Positions 1 through 11,936 of a stretch of DNA of 64,000 nucleotides are shown piece after piece. The notes under the pieces were generated by a model. That model did no database searches. It saw only the letters and a program-made list of their open reading frames with translations, and had not been told where the DNA came from. The position numbers and the translations under genes are program-made. Numbering within the stretch: the stretch's first letter is position 1; the number at the start of each line of letters is the position of its first letter. Source of the DNA: Bugulina stolonifera (taxonomy: Eukaryota > Bryozoa > Gymnolaemata > Cheilostomatida > Bugulidae); assembly GCA_935421135.1 (NCBI GenBank), contig OW285195.1:16196158-16260157 (forward strand), written 5' to 3'.

Positions 1-1770
1 GCACATTCTAGTTACTAGGAATCTGTTGAGCAAACTGCTTTATCAATTTCTTATGGTCAGCTACCAGTTCTGTGGTAATGTGACACAGTGTTTCACTCGT
101 TGCCAGGTAACATCAGGTCCATAAGATCAAGCCCCTTTTACCTCTGGTTTAGAAACGGCACCATGTGCGTTCAGTGATGGCAGTATTCGTTTATAATATA
201 TTATCCATATTACCCTTCAACCCAGTCTACCTAATCATGTTTACATAATTATATCCTCTGTTCATTATTAACTTAATTCCCATCGTGTTAGATTTATTAA
301 TTCAAAATTTTATGTTACCTGACACTATTGACATTTTGCTAATAGCAACGCTATTGTCCAAGCACAATCCATACATTGTTCTTAAAAATCTGTTCTTGGA
401 TTTCACTCTGAAATCTTCATCTACTGTAAACACTTAAGAAAGGATTACGGTGAAATAGGTAGATTCTACCTGCCGTGTCCGCAATTGTTTACACTTTGAT
501 TTACAACAGAATTTTCCATGGAGAACATGAATGTGGGTGCAGGTGGGATATCTAAGATATTACAATTACTGTTGTGAAGTCCTAGAAATATTGTTCAGCT
601 GAAATTGCAAAAAAATGAGTTTGCTTATATCCATTCGAGATAAAATTATTCATACTTATGTTTATAGATGAACATGATGTAGCCATCTACTAATACTTGA
701 AAGACTACGGAAAATTGAGTGGATAATATACTTCACTGTGTTTTATAATATACATGTATATGTATAGACACACCATACTGTATTATACTTGTATAGGCAC
801 ACTATACATGTATATGTATAGGCACACCATACTGTGCTCTCCAGTTTATCTTAGCTGAGTGCAGTAACTCTCTAAAGATTTGCCTCAACCGATGGCTAAC
901 AATGACTGTGACAATACCAGCTCGCATCTTTCCCATTTACACTCATAAACGTAAATTTAATTTGTGTTGCAAATAAACAAGATAGTATTTGCTTAACTCA
1001 CTGAAGGATTGCTGATTGTTTGCATTTCTTAATTAGTTCATATTAATTTGTTTTAAAATCAATAGTGATTATAGATTGCTAGCGGCACTGGAGTCAGTTT
1101 ACAATTTTAAACATGCTCGTTTCCCAGGTTAATAAGGCTTTTGTTGCGTGAGCAATTAGACCTCTTCTCAGTCTTACAACACAACAACATCTGTTAAGGC
1201 CTCTCCAATGAGTCCAATAGTAGACTATAACTCGCTGTGGGGCTGTACTATGCATGCCGATTGTCTACTACACATATCTACTTTGTCTTAACATTTCATC
1301 AAATAACAGAGCATGTAGATGTTCTATTGCCGTGCCTATTCGCAACCCTCAGTAGTTTTTCTGTTGCTCATCAGAAGTTTCATTGGTTCTTATCTTCCAC
1401 AATCTCAAGAGCTACGGGTGGTTAGATCCCCTCCCCCACAATCTCAAGAGCTACGGGTGGTTAGATCCCCTCCCCCACAATTGTAGAGATATGTGAGATT
1501 TATTTTGAAAGTAGAATCTTAACAAGCAGCATCTCTCCCCTAAATCTGTTTATTCAAAAGATAAGGAACTCTGAAGATGGCTAATTTTAATTTCTCGTGT
1601 CCATGACAACCCACAGTCATTCTCGTGTGTCTCTCTCGGTGAAAATAGCCAAACAAAAGTGAACACCATGCAATTCAATGCTTTTTTATTAATACATTAG
1701 TAAAGACATCAGAGGGAGGACTGTTATACAGGGAGTTATCTGCCCATGGTATTAGGCAGGCAGAATGAAT
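1..1770. other. Upstream region, no firm gene; possible 33-nt exon at 510-542
   Basis: No convincing coding exon. The glycosyltransferase at 1906 starts in mid-codon, so its 5' exons must lie here or outside the window. One weak candidate is 510-542: a pyrimidine-containing acceptor ending ACAACAG, an open 33-nt stretch ending NVGA, and a donor (AG before GTGGGA) whose phase fits the 1906 exon. It is too short to trust. Other contents are a 39-bp direct duplication at 1401-1478 and AT-rich DNA. Confidence 0.35.
1401..1478. repeat. 39-bp tandem duplication
   Basis: Two essentially identical adjacent copies, beginning AATCTCAAGAGCTACGGG and ending in a C-rich CCCCTCCCCCAC. No function seen. 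Confidence 0.8.
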
Positions 1771-1925
1771 CAGTACATGCTGTACCCTTACAATGTTTAG
1801 GCTATCAGTACACGCTGTACCCTTACAATGTTTAGGCTATCAGTACACGCTGTACCCTTACAATGTTTAGGCTACCAGTACATGTTGTACCCTTACAATG
1901 TTTAGGCTACCAGTACATGCTCATG
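1771..1925 (+). repeat. 35-bp repeat x4 spanning a splice acceptor
   Basis: Four units place the acceptor ATGTTTAG at 1800, 1835, 1870 and 1905, exactly 35 bp apart. Each unit combines about 19 nt of intron end (GTACCCTTACAATGTTTAG) with about 16 nt matching the start of the following exon (GCTACCAGTACATGCT). The last copy joins the exon that encodes the DDD motif of the glycosyltransferase. Confidence 0.85.
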
Positions 1926-4900
1926 TCGGATGACGACTACACGCTTGACCAACAAGATCTTTTGCTCATGATGGCGGAACGCCTGATCAAAACCGGAGCC
2001 CACGCTATCGCACCTCTCCGATGTGACTATGGCAAATGTGCCAGAAGCAAAGGTAAGTTCACTTTTTCTGTTAATTATTATTGTAAACTACATATTGTAG
2101 GGGATGAACATTTTGTTAGACCTACTTGTCTGGTTTTACTGTTGTTACCACATCCGCTGTTGCCACATTCAAATGTAAACAACGCTGTGTAGCGGGTGTG
2201 ATATCTTACTCACTTGTTTTCTCTCCACTTGTTTAGAGAAATACAGAGTGAATGACGTGATACGGTGAAGCAATCACATTGAAGATGATTGTAGTGTAAA
2301 TACTAGTCAGAGTCCATTGTTCTTTACAATCACCCTCCTTCTACTACTTATGAATCACAAAAATGCAGCAATCAATAATTCATAGAAATAGACTGCCGCA
2401 GTTTGGAACGTAAACTCTGAGTATTTCGGTTCACTTGTGATTGGCCACTCTACTGGGCCCACTAGATATTATCTGCTCGCTTAGCCTGGTCATTCAGAAA
2501 ATTTATATAAGATGTGATTGTAAGACAATAGTGTAGTCTGCTACTAGGTGATGGTAAATAAAGTATTACAATATACTTGTATAATAATACATGCTATAAC
2601 ATTATTGTTTTACTAACTTTGCACCACTTAGCAGCCTAAGCATGCAGACGGCAATGATCTCTCCTTTGCCCATTAGATGATGTTATAAAATGAGATGTCT
2701 TTCTCTCCTGGGGGGCGGGGGGGGGGGGTAAATTAGACTATTTGCGATTTTATGGCCCTCATTATTGAGAATGGAAAGATCGGCAGTTGAAGGGCCTTCA
2801 CTCCTCTGTGGCATGAGTTCCTTCACTCCTCTGTAGCATGAGTTCCTTCACTCCTCTGTAGCATGAGTTCCTTCACTCCTCTGTAGCATGAGTTCTTTCG
2901 ATCCTCAGCAGCATGAGCTGTAGTATTATTCTTATTGACATATTTACTCCGTCATATTCTCCTTTTTCATGTTCGGAGAGGAAATTATCGACACAAATCA
3001 TTATCAGCGACTGGTGCCGATAGCTAACTTATGGCACGCCCTTAATTAAAATAGTCTGCTAGATAGACACAAACATCACAGCCGTGTTATGAGTATTGTA
3101 AGGGCTTGACACTGTCTCATAGGAGAAGGGCACCCACGTTCTGCAGTTTTATATCTCAAACATGATGTTATATCTGATAACATATTAACAATTGTATCAT
3201 AACTCTTGTATTACAGGTATGATACACATGAGCAGTTGTATTACTATTCTTGTATTACAGGTATGACACACATGAACACTTATATTATTACTCTTGTATT
3301 ACAGGTATGATACACATGAACAGGAACGGTGAGCTGACAGTCTTCCCCAACATGTCTTCCTACCCTCCAGAGATTGTACCTACGTGTGATAGGTAATACC
3401 ATATGTATAATATACATGTACTACATGTATATCTATAGGTAATACACTCTTTGGACTAAGATATGTGCACTCAGACTATAACTGTTAGCAATGTAAAGTG
3501 CATCTCATGTGTACAATGTTTGCTTATCAGTTAAATATCAGCTTCTCCGCCAATGAAAGAACGTATATTATAATTAGCAGGTAAAACAGGAATGACACAA
3601 TGGCAGCATTTACCGCTCCAACGATTAGTCATAATGACTGAACTGTAAATACATGTATCAATACAATATACAGCTGTCCAGTCTGTTGTTTCTCAACCAT
3701 TTAACTTTTGTATGTGGAAAGTTCACCGGCTGTTCTGAAAGACAGCTGATCTCTGCCCACGTACAAACGTAATTCACAAACATATTCACCGTGTTTCTGG
3801 TCGCCTTCATTGAGCTTGTATATATGTATATACGATGTAAATATCTTATAAAGATGCTGGTCTATAGCCATTACTGGTCTTCATATTTCATCTGCTAATA
3901 TTATTGTGCCGTTGCTATATTACATGTCTACAATGGGCATACATTGTATTAGGTATTTACATGTAGATTGAATACTTAGTATATCTATGAGAGTGTCTTG
4001 GATTATATGATCACCTTGGATGGGAAGATCTTGCAGTGAGGCTTGTTCAAACACTCGAGTTCAATAAAAATCCAACATAATTGATAAATAACTTTTATGG
4101 GAGAATGAAATAGCGCTCACATGCTACTTTTCTATCTTCCGTGATATCCGGGTGCTAGTGTACTGTTATTACTTGTATACTACGCAATAGTTCACACTAT
4201 TCAGCCAATGGTAGAGTAGCAATACCTCACTCACTATTCAGCCAATGGCAGAGTAGCAATACCTTTCATCTTACGCTATACGATGGAATTCCATTTCTCT
4301 CTGCAGATCAGACCTGATGCAGCAGTTCTTCATTTCTGAGACAGAAACGCTGATGAAAGTTCACTGGGACGATAAACTAAAAAACAACGACCACTATGAC
4401 TTCCTGTTCAGTGCAAAGAGGCACAAACTGAAACTGGTAACTTGCACTGATATTAAAGTCCTGCACAATAAGAAGGTAAGAATTTGGTTCTCACATAGCC
4501 ACACCCTTGGTGAAAGTAGCCCTAGGCCCCCCTATAACCTGTAATTATCGTTAATATTCCATCCAAGTGGAGTGTTGTTTCAGCAAGGGCTGCAAGGAGT
4601 TTATAAATCTTTTACTAATTGACTTTGCACTGAGACTGGAAATGCTGACTAGGGCAGTAGCTGAAGCTTTCAATGCATTATCAACCATAATACCCCAAAT
4701 CTCTGGAGGACGTTGGTTACAACAGCTTCCTACAAATTATGTCAATATTATCTATAAACAAGCATCTCCAGAGAGACAAGTTTCTCGTTTAACATTGAGT
4801 GCTACCATGGTGACGAACATAAACAGACATATAGATCTAAAATGCGCTCATTCAGCAGGCAAATTTTACATGTATGCAATTGTAGAATATCAAAATAAAG

Positions 4901-7900
4901 TAATATGTAGCCTATTAATTGGCAAATCTCTAAGTGAGATTCAGGCAGCAGATAGAATAGCCAGTAGATACGTTGTTGAATAACGCTAGTAGTTACACAT
5001 TCCCCACTCTAACCATTGGAGTCTCTCACTCTAGCTGTACCCACTACTCTTGTAGATCTGTCAGGACAAGGTAGCCCCCGAGCTGATGGAAAGCTATCTG
5101 AAGGTGAGGGCCGCGCGATGGCTCAACCTCACATCATATGTATTCTCTAAGTGGAACATCAGTCTACTATTTGATGAAACTGGCAAGACAATTAAGATGG
5201 ACAGTACATCTGGAGCACCGGTAATTGATCCTGTGCAGCGGGTGGTTGTCGGAGCCACACATCCTCAAAGATCATACTTTGAGCAGGTACTGAGCCTATC
5301 CTTTCCTAATTTAACCAAAGAATAGGCTAGGGTCTATATCCTGCTCTGTATCCGTCTGCTAAACCTGCATCCGCCTGATACCCTGAACTCACTCTACATA
5401 GGTCATAGACAAACACAATGTAAACACTATGTAAAGACAATGTAAAAACAATGTAAAGACAATGTAAAGACAAGCGGGATGCAGTAGGTCGGTTAGGTTA
5501 GAACAGCCACTGCACTCACACTCAACTTGGGATCAGGGCAAAGATTGGGTGCACATTTCATAGCACATTTGAATGAGTATCTACTATGATATATAGTTAC
5601 ACAATAACTGCTAACATAGGATAATGGCTTTAGTAAGGTGACAGACAATAGATGACTAGTAAGAAATGGTATTCAAGTAGGGAGTTTGTGTGGAGGTTGT
5701 TTGACACTGTTTGTTTTCTAATGCCCGCTGCTTAGACTGGGACAGAGAAAAGTGGCAATCATTCAATTACTCAACTTAATTGTATTTGTTTAGTTTAAAT
5801 CATCAACTAAAAGATATTTAACTGAAAGGGTTCTTTACAAGCCAACCCTCTGTGTATTTACTTCTTCTGTACAATATATGGTGTGGAATTGGCCCTTACC
5901 AGAGTTAGAAATAAAGAGGCTTAAAGAGTTTAATCAGCAGTACTTGAGTACTATCTCATGACACTGATTCTCTCTGTAAACTAATGTTAATCTCATCATG
6001 TCTGACTAGAATAACACTAGATTTACTGATGACACATTCAATAAGAATATGTCTGGAAGAAATATGGTTTACTTCCAGTACCCTCAGAATGTGTGAACTA
6101 CAGGTTTATCAGCTCCGTCTCTGTATTATCAGAACTTGAACTCATCTGGTTCTCTGTTTAGGCTATTCTGGACCACCACAACAACAACAACCCAGGATGG
6201 TATAGCCTTAGATCCAAACCGAACAGCAGGAAGACCTACATAGTCTACAAGCAGCTGAATAGGTGAGTATATGACACCAGGGCTATCTGGTCTGCTATTT
6301 CATATATCATGTGTCTGCAGGTAGAAACGGCATTGCGTGTGAATCAGATGCGAGCCGTTTGTTTCCATGCAGCATTAAATCTCTTTTTTCGAGTGGGGTT
6401 ACTTAATTGGAAAAGACAATCTCTACTGTTGTAATTTTATTAAAGAACTTTGGCTGCATTAAGTTCATGCATGCTTGCACCTATCTCACTGCGCATACAG
6501 ATATAAACTGGGAGTTGGGTCAGGACTGCAACCATCTACATGCGTTTTGGTTCTTCAATTTCTTACATATTTTTATTCACTTGCCTATGATGCTGAGGCA
6601 CTCATGTTAGTTCAATCTTTACTGATACAGAATAGGTAATCAAATCATACAAATAATCATTACACACTTTATTTAAAGTGACCACAGAAAAATTGAAAAT
6701 ATTTCCAACTGCTTTGAGAAATTTTTAAATAACATACCGCCATATAGTCTTAATTTTTTAGTTTTTTAGACTATATAAACCTGGTGAGTTTATATAGTCT
6801 TAGATAATGGATCCTTTGTTTGTTCTATTACAGAATAAGCAAAAATTCATAAATTTGTAAATCTTCGTCTGCTCGCTAATTCATTCACCTCCAAGAACAA
6901 ATATTTCGCCCTCATATTACTATTTACAATATCACAATGTTATGTGACTTGTTTACCCAACACATCAACTCATGACTTTGGCAGCGGCATTGTTTGTTCT
7001 CAGGCGTAGCGAGGTGTTAGCACAACGTAACACAAACCATAACAAATATGCACATGATATGAAATACCATCTCACATTCACACTGTCACACGCATTAGTT
7101 TGTTTATCGGTGCAAACAGTGGACCTGTAAAGGGAGGTGTAGCGTTCTGGATACACCGTAAACTCGATATTCATTTCATACCTTGTATAATGTGAACCGG
7201 TACTGCACTGTATCTAGCCAACACTTTAATCTTGACCTCGCTGTTCTTATGGTAGACTGATGTAGAACAATCCATTCGTATAGTTAGTTGTGGTGCATTG
7301 TTGTGAGAGATGTGCATTGTTGGCCATCAGAACGATTGGAAAATAATTTCAAATTCTGATTGTTAGAACTGAGGTTTAAATATTCTGGTGACATTTTAAA
7401 AACTAAAACATGAAGTTTCAAACAGGCTACAGGCATGTATAAACTAATATTATATATCATCTCCTCTTGTCTTACGACAGATGTATGTACTGGATGGGCG
7501 GTAAACTGGATGTGGAGTTTGATCGACACGCTTCCTTTCCGAACAAAAACCAACTTATAACCTTCGAGTTCCACCATCTCAACAGTTCGTGCTCCGTCGC
7601 TGAAGACTTCTGGAAAATGAAAAAATTTGGGAAGTTAGACAAGCGTCATGTCTATCTCATTACCGCAGTGAGTAACGACATGGTGCATATGGATAGACTG
7701 CTCTCATTGGTCAACAATCAGACCAATCGGCAGCATGTAACCTTTGTCATAGTTGATATGGGAAAGGATACAGAGAAGTATGATATCTCCCAACACAAGA
7801 CTCTGGTTGATACCAAATATATCTACTTAGGTGGTCCTTTCAGCAGATCTATAGGTCTAAAAAGAGGCTTCGATTTTGCCAAAGAGCTGGCGGCTTCTCG

Positions 7901-9942
7901 GGGACAAAAGGACGCCATTGGATTCTCCATAGACACAAGTATTATCATACCAAGTAACTTTAGTGACATCATCAGATCACATGTGAGGTGCGGGCTCTCT
8001 TCCTTTGCCCCCGTCTGCTATAAACACAAGGATCCTGGGGGATACTGGGTTACTACTGGGTAAGTACTAGCCAACGCTTACTACTACTCGGAGTGTGGAT
8101 TACAGTCTATGTTGCTCTATGAGCTCTGATATCATTTGCTCTGCAGTGAATGCTTTGAGTTGCATAATTTATAAACACATTCAGTGCACAGGCAATCATA
8201 AGAGAACGTTTGAAATAGAAATGGTTCATTCAGTCTCTAATCCAATTGATGAGAGAACAAAATGGACTTAGTTCCTAATATCAAAATATATTTCATGCAA
8301 CATTCTGTCGTAATACTGCTCCCAAAGTACATCAGACACGAACTTCTAAATTCTGACACGAATAGTCATGTACTTGTGCCTTCTGCCACAAAGTCTGGCT
8401 CTGCCTTCTTACTAAGTGTCTTGTAAACCCATGTTATCCGGCAGATAATAATTATAGACAATGTCAGCAGGCACCTGTAGACGCACCTTGCCATAGAACT
8501 CTTGTAATAGACTATATTTAGGGAGATAAAGTGCACAATTACCTGCATTATGTGAGAGATAAGTGGCAGATTAAATGTGGGCCTACTTGACGTTTTGCTC
8601 TTACGTATGAAATGGGGGCATTAGCGTAGGTAGGAGTGGCATTAGCGGATCAGCTACTCTTACATTGTGTACACAGTTGTGTAAGTGGCTTTTTCCTATC
8701 GACTTGCGCAGTGTTCTGTTACATCACCTACTCTACACTACTAGTGTTTTATTACATAAACTAATTTACTCTCCGTTTTACCTTTTGCCAGTGTCATCTC
8801 CGTGCTCAAGTATCAAATAGTCGGAAATCTGGGCATGCTTGTTTTATACTTGACTTTATCTTTTCTCCAATCAATATGCCGAATGCCATCAATAGGAATA
8901 GTAAGGGGTACCTACGCTGGCACCCCTCATATCTACTCTATTTCAATGCTACCTAACTCTGCAACGCCCTGTTAATCACCAGTATAAACACTCTTAACAC
9001 GCACGTGATTCTTCAAAATTATAAGACTTCATAGAGCGGCTAGACTGGGTTATAGTAAATAGGAGGTATATTTGCAAATGCCTACAGATTCGAACAATAT
9101 ATTTGCCCATTATTTTGAAAATTTGGAACTTGGCTGAGTGGCACAACATATCATAGGCTATACTATACACATTGTAGTCCTATAAGTATCTTCTCTCTGT
9201 TTTCATCTTTCATCTCATTCCAGTACAGCGAGAGTTTTCAGTCAGTGAACCCTAATTTCAAATTGCCAATGTAAATAGCTAACCACGGTTTAATTAATAT
9301 TTATTCCCACTTTCTTTGTCTTGCAGGTACGGAATGATTGGGGCGTGTTTCCAAGACTATGATGCTATTGGTGGGTGGGACACCAGGTAGGTCTGTCTGT
9401 ATGTCTGTTAGTTCCACATGTGTATAATATATGTGTACACCTTCCGCTTAATTCTTGTCGAAAGTAAGCAAAGTAAGCGGTAAGTTACACATGTAGGTCA
9501 TAAGTGTTACCTGCTCCTGCATGTCATAATATATTCCACTTTTACTATCTACAGATGGGGATACAAATGGGGAGCTGAAGACGTTGACATCATGAACAGA
9601 ATGCTCAAGCACCTGCCATTCACTGTCAGAACTAAAGAGAATAATTTTGAACATCTGCATAGCGGTTCGACTCGCTCAACTTATAAGAATTACTACAAAA
9701 ATAAAAACTTATACGATGGAGATCTTCCAGTGACTCCATTAACAATACAATTAAATGACACTTCAGCAGTGTCTAGTAGACTATACCAGTGGGCCCTTCC
9801 CAAGATGAAGTATCACATACCCCTAAAAAATCATGTGATATACATGACACACAATGCCAACACTGGCTATAAAATGTACGACATAAGGTTTCGCAACTCC
9901 AATAATGAGGAATACTACGCAGTCGTAGAAAGTATTTTATGA
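1906..9942 (+). CDS. Two-module glycosyltransferase (GT2/GT12-like plus chondroitin-synthase-like GT7), 5' incomplete
   Basis: Eight phased exons: 1906-2052, 3305-3392, 4307-4475, 5056-5286, 6162-6262, 7481-8059, 9327-9386, 9555-9942. They give 586 residues and a stop. The N-terminal part has a GT-A nucleotide-sugar motif (YMLMSDDDY) followed by W-x(8)-HYDFLFSAKRHKLKL and a CTDIKVLH stretch, which resembles GM2/GD2-synthase-type GalNAc transferases. After a linker of about 170 residues, the C-terminal part resembles the CHGN (chondroitin GalNAc/GlcA transferase) family: GGPFSRSIGLKRGFDFA, then GGWDTRWGYKWGAEDVDIM and FEHLHS. The W-G-x-E-D-x-D acceptor motif is intact, but the expected DxD reads SIDTS, so catalysis by this module is uncertain. 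It probably acts in the Golgi on glycans; no signal anchor is visible because the 5' end is missing. The exact substrate cannot be told. Confidence 0.8.
2053..3304 (+). other. Glycosyltransferase intron with cryptic-acceptor repeats
   Basis: The intron contains about four copies of a 25-bp repeat at 2795-2900 (core CACTCCTCTGTAGCATGAG, itself acceptor-like), a G-rich run near 2710-2728, and the 44-bp junction repeat at its 3' end. Confidence 0.6.
3190..3322 (+). repeat. 44-bp repeat x3 spanning a splice acceptor
   Basis: TTGTATTACAG followed by GTATGATACACATGA occurs three times, with acceptor AGs ending at 3216, 3260 and 3304 (44-bp spacing). Each unit carries about 18 nt equivalent to the start of the 3305 exon plus about 26 nt of intron end. 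Only the last copy continues into the coding exon. Confidence 0.85.
4190..4262. repeat. Short direct duplication in intron
   Basis: Two adjacent near-identical copies of a roughly 38-bp sequence containing CACTATTCAGCCAATGG and AGAGTAGCAATACCT. Confidence 0.75.
4582..4983 (+). other. Open reading frame inside a glycosyltransferase intron, unknown
   Basis: About 134 codons are open here within the intron between exons ending 4475 and starting 5056, preceded by a good acceptor (GTTGTTTCAG, ending 4581) and closed by TAA at 4981-4983. The first internal ATG is at 4642. The frame does not match the phase of the upstream exon, so it is not simply an included exon of the host gene. The product has no motif I recognise. 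It could be a nested gene, an alternative terminal exon of another transcript, or a mobile-element remnant. Confidence 0.35.
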
Positions 9943-11936
9943 TTCGTTTCTAGCAGATTTAATGCTGCTCCAATGTAGTCTCTATCGCTTTGCTACAACA
10001 TGTCTGGGATGACAGCCAAAAATATGTCCTTAGTACCTATATTGTTGGTTACATGGTCAGTACGCATGCCATGACAACTTCCTTCAACAAATGGTTTTAG
10101 TCATTAGCTTTAAAAGCTGAAAGAATAGTTTGGAGTTATCTTACCTTACCCACAGTTCTTGTTTGGTGCTCAAATAATATTAGTATCACTAGTGTATTAT
10201 AGCAGTGTCTCCTTAAGGGAATACAAGTGGGGCCCCTTCATTCACCGCCCCAACTATCTTCTCCTGGGGATTAATGATTTAGTCCAATTTTACCCAATTG
10301 GTAATAATATTGTTAATCATCTATTGAATTAATTTAAGAGAAACACTAAAATAATATTATTATAGTTGTTTAATATTTTTTGCAATATTTTTTGGTTTTG
10401 TACATTTCTCCTGTATATCTATTATAACATTATAGTAATTATTTTTTTACACATAATATCCTATTCAATTTCTGTGTAATCATCATTATATTATTATTAT
10501 ACACCTGACCCCTTCTATTTAGCTGACTATAACAGGAAGTGCTTGATGTGTGCTTCAACTCCGCCCCCTTTCTGCTTCATGTATATGTCAATGATTTGCT
10601 CAATAGATCCATGGTTGACATGAAGTGCTGCCTTGCATGGTTTTCATTATAAGGGGTCTGCTTTATTACTAAATACTACATTATACAATAGAGAGAGGCT
10701 AATCATTCTGTATAAATAACAAAGGGAGGGGAAGGGGGCGGTGGGAAACATAGCGTACTATAATTAGGTATAACCGTGTAGCAGTAGGAGTATTTTCATA
10801 GCCTTAGATCTTGTTTGTGACAGTTAGGTGTAAAGCTGCTTGCACTATTTTGATTGAAACAGCTAGGACAAGAATAAATAGAGAAGGAAACACTGTTTCC
10901 GTTCCAGCTTTATTAAAAAGCCTAGCTATTGGCCTGTCATTGTAGTCTCATCAGCAGTAGCTCTTTATAATTCCATGAACAGTGAGTTAGTTACCTCTGG
11001 GCTCTGGGTACAATGCTGTAGGAGGAGAAAAAGTACTAAATAAATTATTTATTACTAAATCTTGTACTAGATCTTATTGCTTAGCAGTAGCATTGCCCAG
11101 TAAGGAAGAAATAACAACAGTTCCAGTTAGTAAAAGACCACTGTCTGACAGAATAGAGAAGGAGAGAGAAGACAACCTCTTACAGCATAGATATACTTTA
11201 TTTATAATACAAGCTCCACTAGCTATTATTGTACACATGGTTTCAAAGTGCACACACAGTGTAAAGGCTTCGTGGACTAGAAGAGGTAAGGGTGTTATTA
11301 TAATAGAATCGCAGATGTAGAGAGCATAGCTTGAGTTCCAGTGAATTATCTCTTCAGTTGATAAATACCTGATTGTAACTCTAAGACTACACTACCGCAA
11401 GGGTGAGGAGGATAGTTGGTACTGGTCCCCATATACAGGAATTAAGAGTTACTAGGATATTATGTCTATTACGTTGTGATTGGGGTAAGAGCAGACAACT
11501 TAAAAGATCAAGAGAAAACAACTCCCATTATACAAATAACATAATTATATTGATACGTTTTTAGTGCAGCAAAATGCCTACTCTACCAACACAGCAGTAG
11601 AACATATGTACATAGCTCATTACAAGTAAATAGAGATTATTAAATAAAATTATTGTAAAGGCTGCTACACACTCTGGAAATTCGTGCAACCATTAGAAGT
11701 GTCCTCAGTTACCATTAGGAGTGGCTTCAGCTACCATTAGAAGTGGCCTCAGAGTGCATACAGTGTGGCCAGCATGTACATGTAGAGCTGGCCTAGAGTC
11801 TGAATGAAGACATGTTAAGCAGTGTTGTGTTGTCTGTGTAGTACACTCCTTACTAGGATGACTACATCTGCATACTCTACCAGTGTTATTACTAGTAATA
11901 CTACACCTACATGTACATGGGATGTAACATATGGGA
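9943..11936. other. Convergent intergenic region
   Basis: This separates the 3' ends of the plus-strand glycosyltransferase and minus-strand channel A. It is AT-rich, especially 10300-10500, and presumably holds both 3' UTRs. A 75-codon frame near 11093 has no ATG start or recognisable motif. No other element was seen. Confidence 0.6.

Noticed and set aside
11093..11320. 75-codon frame with a basic N-terminal part
   Set aside because: No ATG start, no splice support and no recognisable motif; likely chance.
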